Below, in pieces: positions 62,480-64,000 of a stretch of DNA of 64,000 nucleotides. This stretch comes from Moringa oleifera (Eukaryota > Streptophyta > Magnoliopsida > Brassicales > Moringaceae), in assembly GCA_021397835.1 (NCBI GenBank), contig JAJFZO010000566.1, positions 8,676,001 to 8,740,000 of the forward strand. Reading direction: 5' to 3'. Under the pieces are notes generated by a model. It made no database searches. It was given only the letters and a program-made list of their open reading frames with translations, and was not told the origin of the DNA. The translations under genes were made by a program, and so were the position numbers. Numbering within the stretch: position 1 is the stretch's first letter; each line of letters opens with the position of its first letter.

Positions 62480-64000
62480 TTCAATGAACAATCCATTAAA
62501 ATAATTTTTTAAATAATTTTGATATACATAAAATTCTTACATACAAAATATCCAAAACCTGCATATATAAAATTCTTCATCTCTTCCACATCAACCACAT
62601 ATCTTTATCTTGTATACATTAACACAATTCAATACTAACACTTCAATGAAACAACTTTTTCTTTCAATACTCTTCAATACCATTCTCACTCAAACCATCA
62701 TTGCTTCTTTCATGTGTGAAAACACTTCAACATAATCCAATCTAAAAAGTAATGAAAGATGAAGAAAAAAAAAAAACTTGATGTCATAACTGAACTCCAT
62801 ATGTACAAAACATATTATCATACACAATCCTAAAAATTCAACTATGTAAATTTAATAATGTTCATGTCTACAAAAATCTTTAAGGTTCAAATTTTTAATA
62901 TGGCACTCCAAAGAAACAATTCAACCTCCTTTCTAACTTCATCAATATCTGATTAAGTGTAAGTATCTATATTCATTAACTACATTTATTAAAAAAAAAA
63001 AAGTTAGTCCACTTAAAACTCCTAGTAAGCACATCAATTACCAAAGTAATTATATAAGAAAATGCTTAAAAACTTACTATTTTCGCATATGAGATATTTT
63101 TGTCACGTTTGTCAATGATGTCCCCTTAAGAATTTCATAGCATAATATTCACACTTAGTATTTGAAGATTAATGTGGACACTATATTAAAAATTTTTAAT
63201 TGTTATATTTTATAAAATAAATAAAACTAACATTATATATTGGTTTAAATATATATAACTTAGCAGAAATACTCATAGGAATGTACCTATCACTTGATTT
63301 ATTAATATATTGTAACAATTTAAAAGAGCTGCCAATATAAAATAATCAATAATGTTGTACACAAAAGGATGAGGCTTGACAACCATCAACATCGAGTGAT
63401 GCCTATATTATTAAAAATAAATATAAAAACATTATGAACAAATTAAACTATTAATAATTTCAAAAAGTATTAAGATTTACCTCAAGTTATTCGCAAATAT
63501 CACTATTCCTCTACTACATAGATCATCATTCTATTGGCAAGGTGATAGATTTTGGTGTTTATACTTATAGACATCTCATATGATAGATTAATAAGCAAAT
63601 ACAAAATATTTCTCCAAGTCAAGTACAACTAAATTTGTATAAAGTTTATTCAAATAATAAAAAGAGTAAAAAAATATAATTTGATGTAACCAAACAATAA
63701 TAAACCAAATAAAAATTCAAAACACATACTTACACAATTATATTAGACATTTACATATAAATTACATATAACCAAAATTTTAATGAATTAATTGACATTT
63801 GTAATTAATATATATTTAACTAAATTAGTATACAATATTAATTAACTAAATAACAAATGATTTGTTAGTATATAATTAAATAAATAATATATAACTAATA
63901 AAAAATTAATTAAAATTTAAGTAAATAATTTATAATTAATTAATTAATTAATACATAGTCAATTAATTAACGTCTAATTAATTATTTTACAAGCACTAAT
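62480..64000. other. AT-rich interior of CACTA element 3
   Basis: After the part shared with element 1 (to about 62,760) the sequence is dominated by AATTAATTAA-type words toward the window end. No gene seen; a transposase, if any, would lie beyond the window. Confidence 0.5.

Larger units (their letters stand above)
62175..64000 (-). mobile_element. CACTA element 3, same family as element 1, inverted and cut by the window end
   Basis: CACTAATATAAATGAGATTTAATGACAG at the boundary (written here as CACTAATATAAATGAG then ATTTAATGACAG) matches the complemented right end of element 1. The following 280 bases carry the same subterminal motifs, and 62,480-62,740 is collinear with the complement of about 12,180-12,410 (shared words ATCCAAAACCT, TATACATTAA, TCAATACCATTCT, GCTTCTTTCATG, GAAAACACTT). 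The first terminal bases are altered (CACTAATAT for CACTACTAC), so this copy is older. The rest is very AT-rich with no long reading frame. Confidence 0.75.

Noticed and set aside
1..64000. The window as a piece of a living mitochondrial genome
   Set aside because: matR, nad1, ccmFN and three tRNAs are all broken, and nuclear-type CACTA and MULE transposons interrupt the sequence.

Overview
The window looks like plant nuclear DNA built on a long, old insertion of mitochondrial DNA (a NUMT). I see no intact gene. The only recognisable genes outside transposons are angiosperm mitochondrial ones, all broken in place: the trnP-trnF-trnS(GCU) cluster (about 16,886-17,658), the last exon of nad1 with matR still in its intron arrangement (31,889-34,782), and ccmFN (59,644-61,330). 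They carry stop codons, frameshifts and many apparent C-to-T and G-to-A changes, as expected of methylated, unselected nuclear DNA. The retained intron layout means the transfer was of DNA, not of spliced RNA. ccmFN is one continuous reading frame, which argues against a Brassicaceae source. The species cannot be named from this sequence.

Layout. 1-9,438 and 12,759-13,570 are copy A of a long direct repeat; 41,206-51,530 is copy B, about 41 kb away and diverged by very roughly 8 percent in the short stretches compared by eye. Copy A is split by a 3.3 kb non-autonomous CACTA element (9,439-12,758); copy B keeps the empty site, which confirms element ends and a 3 bp target duplication. Copy A stops at 13,570, where a non-mitochondrial block carrying a dead Mutator-like (MULE) transposase begins (to about 16,860). 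Decayed mitochondrial sequence follows to 24,581, then a second CACTA element with GGG target duplications (24,582-27,848), then decayed mitochondrial sequence to 62,174. A third CACTA-family terminus starts at 62,175 and runs out of the window.

The transposons are the liveliest part. Element 1 holds dense subterminal inverted motifs, CAG/CTG-rich DNA, a possible captured host exon with a membrane helix, and tandem repeats. Element 2 holds a GC-rich minisatellite and a short coiled-coil reading frame. Several (TA)n microsatellites have arisen in the decaying mitochondrial DNA, one inside nad1 codons. I found no CRISPR array, operon, rRNA gene or convincing new biological system; the main value of the window is as a dated record of NUMT decay and transposon insertion.
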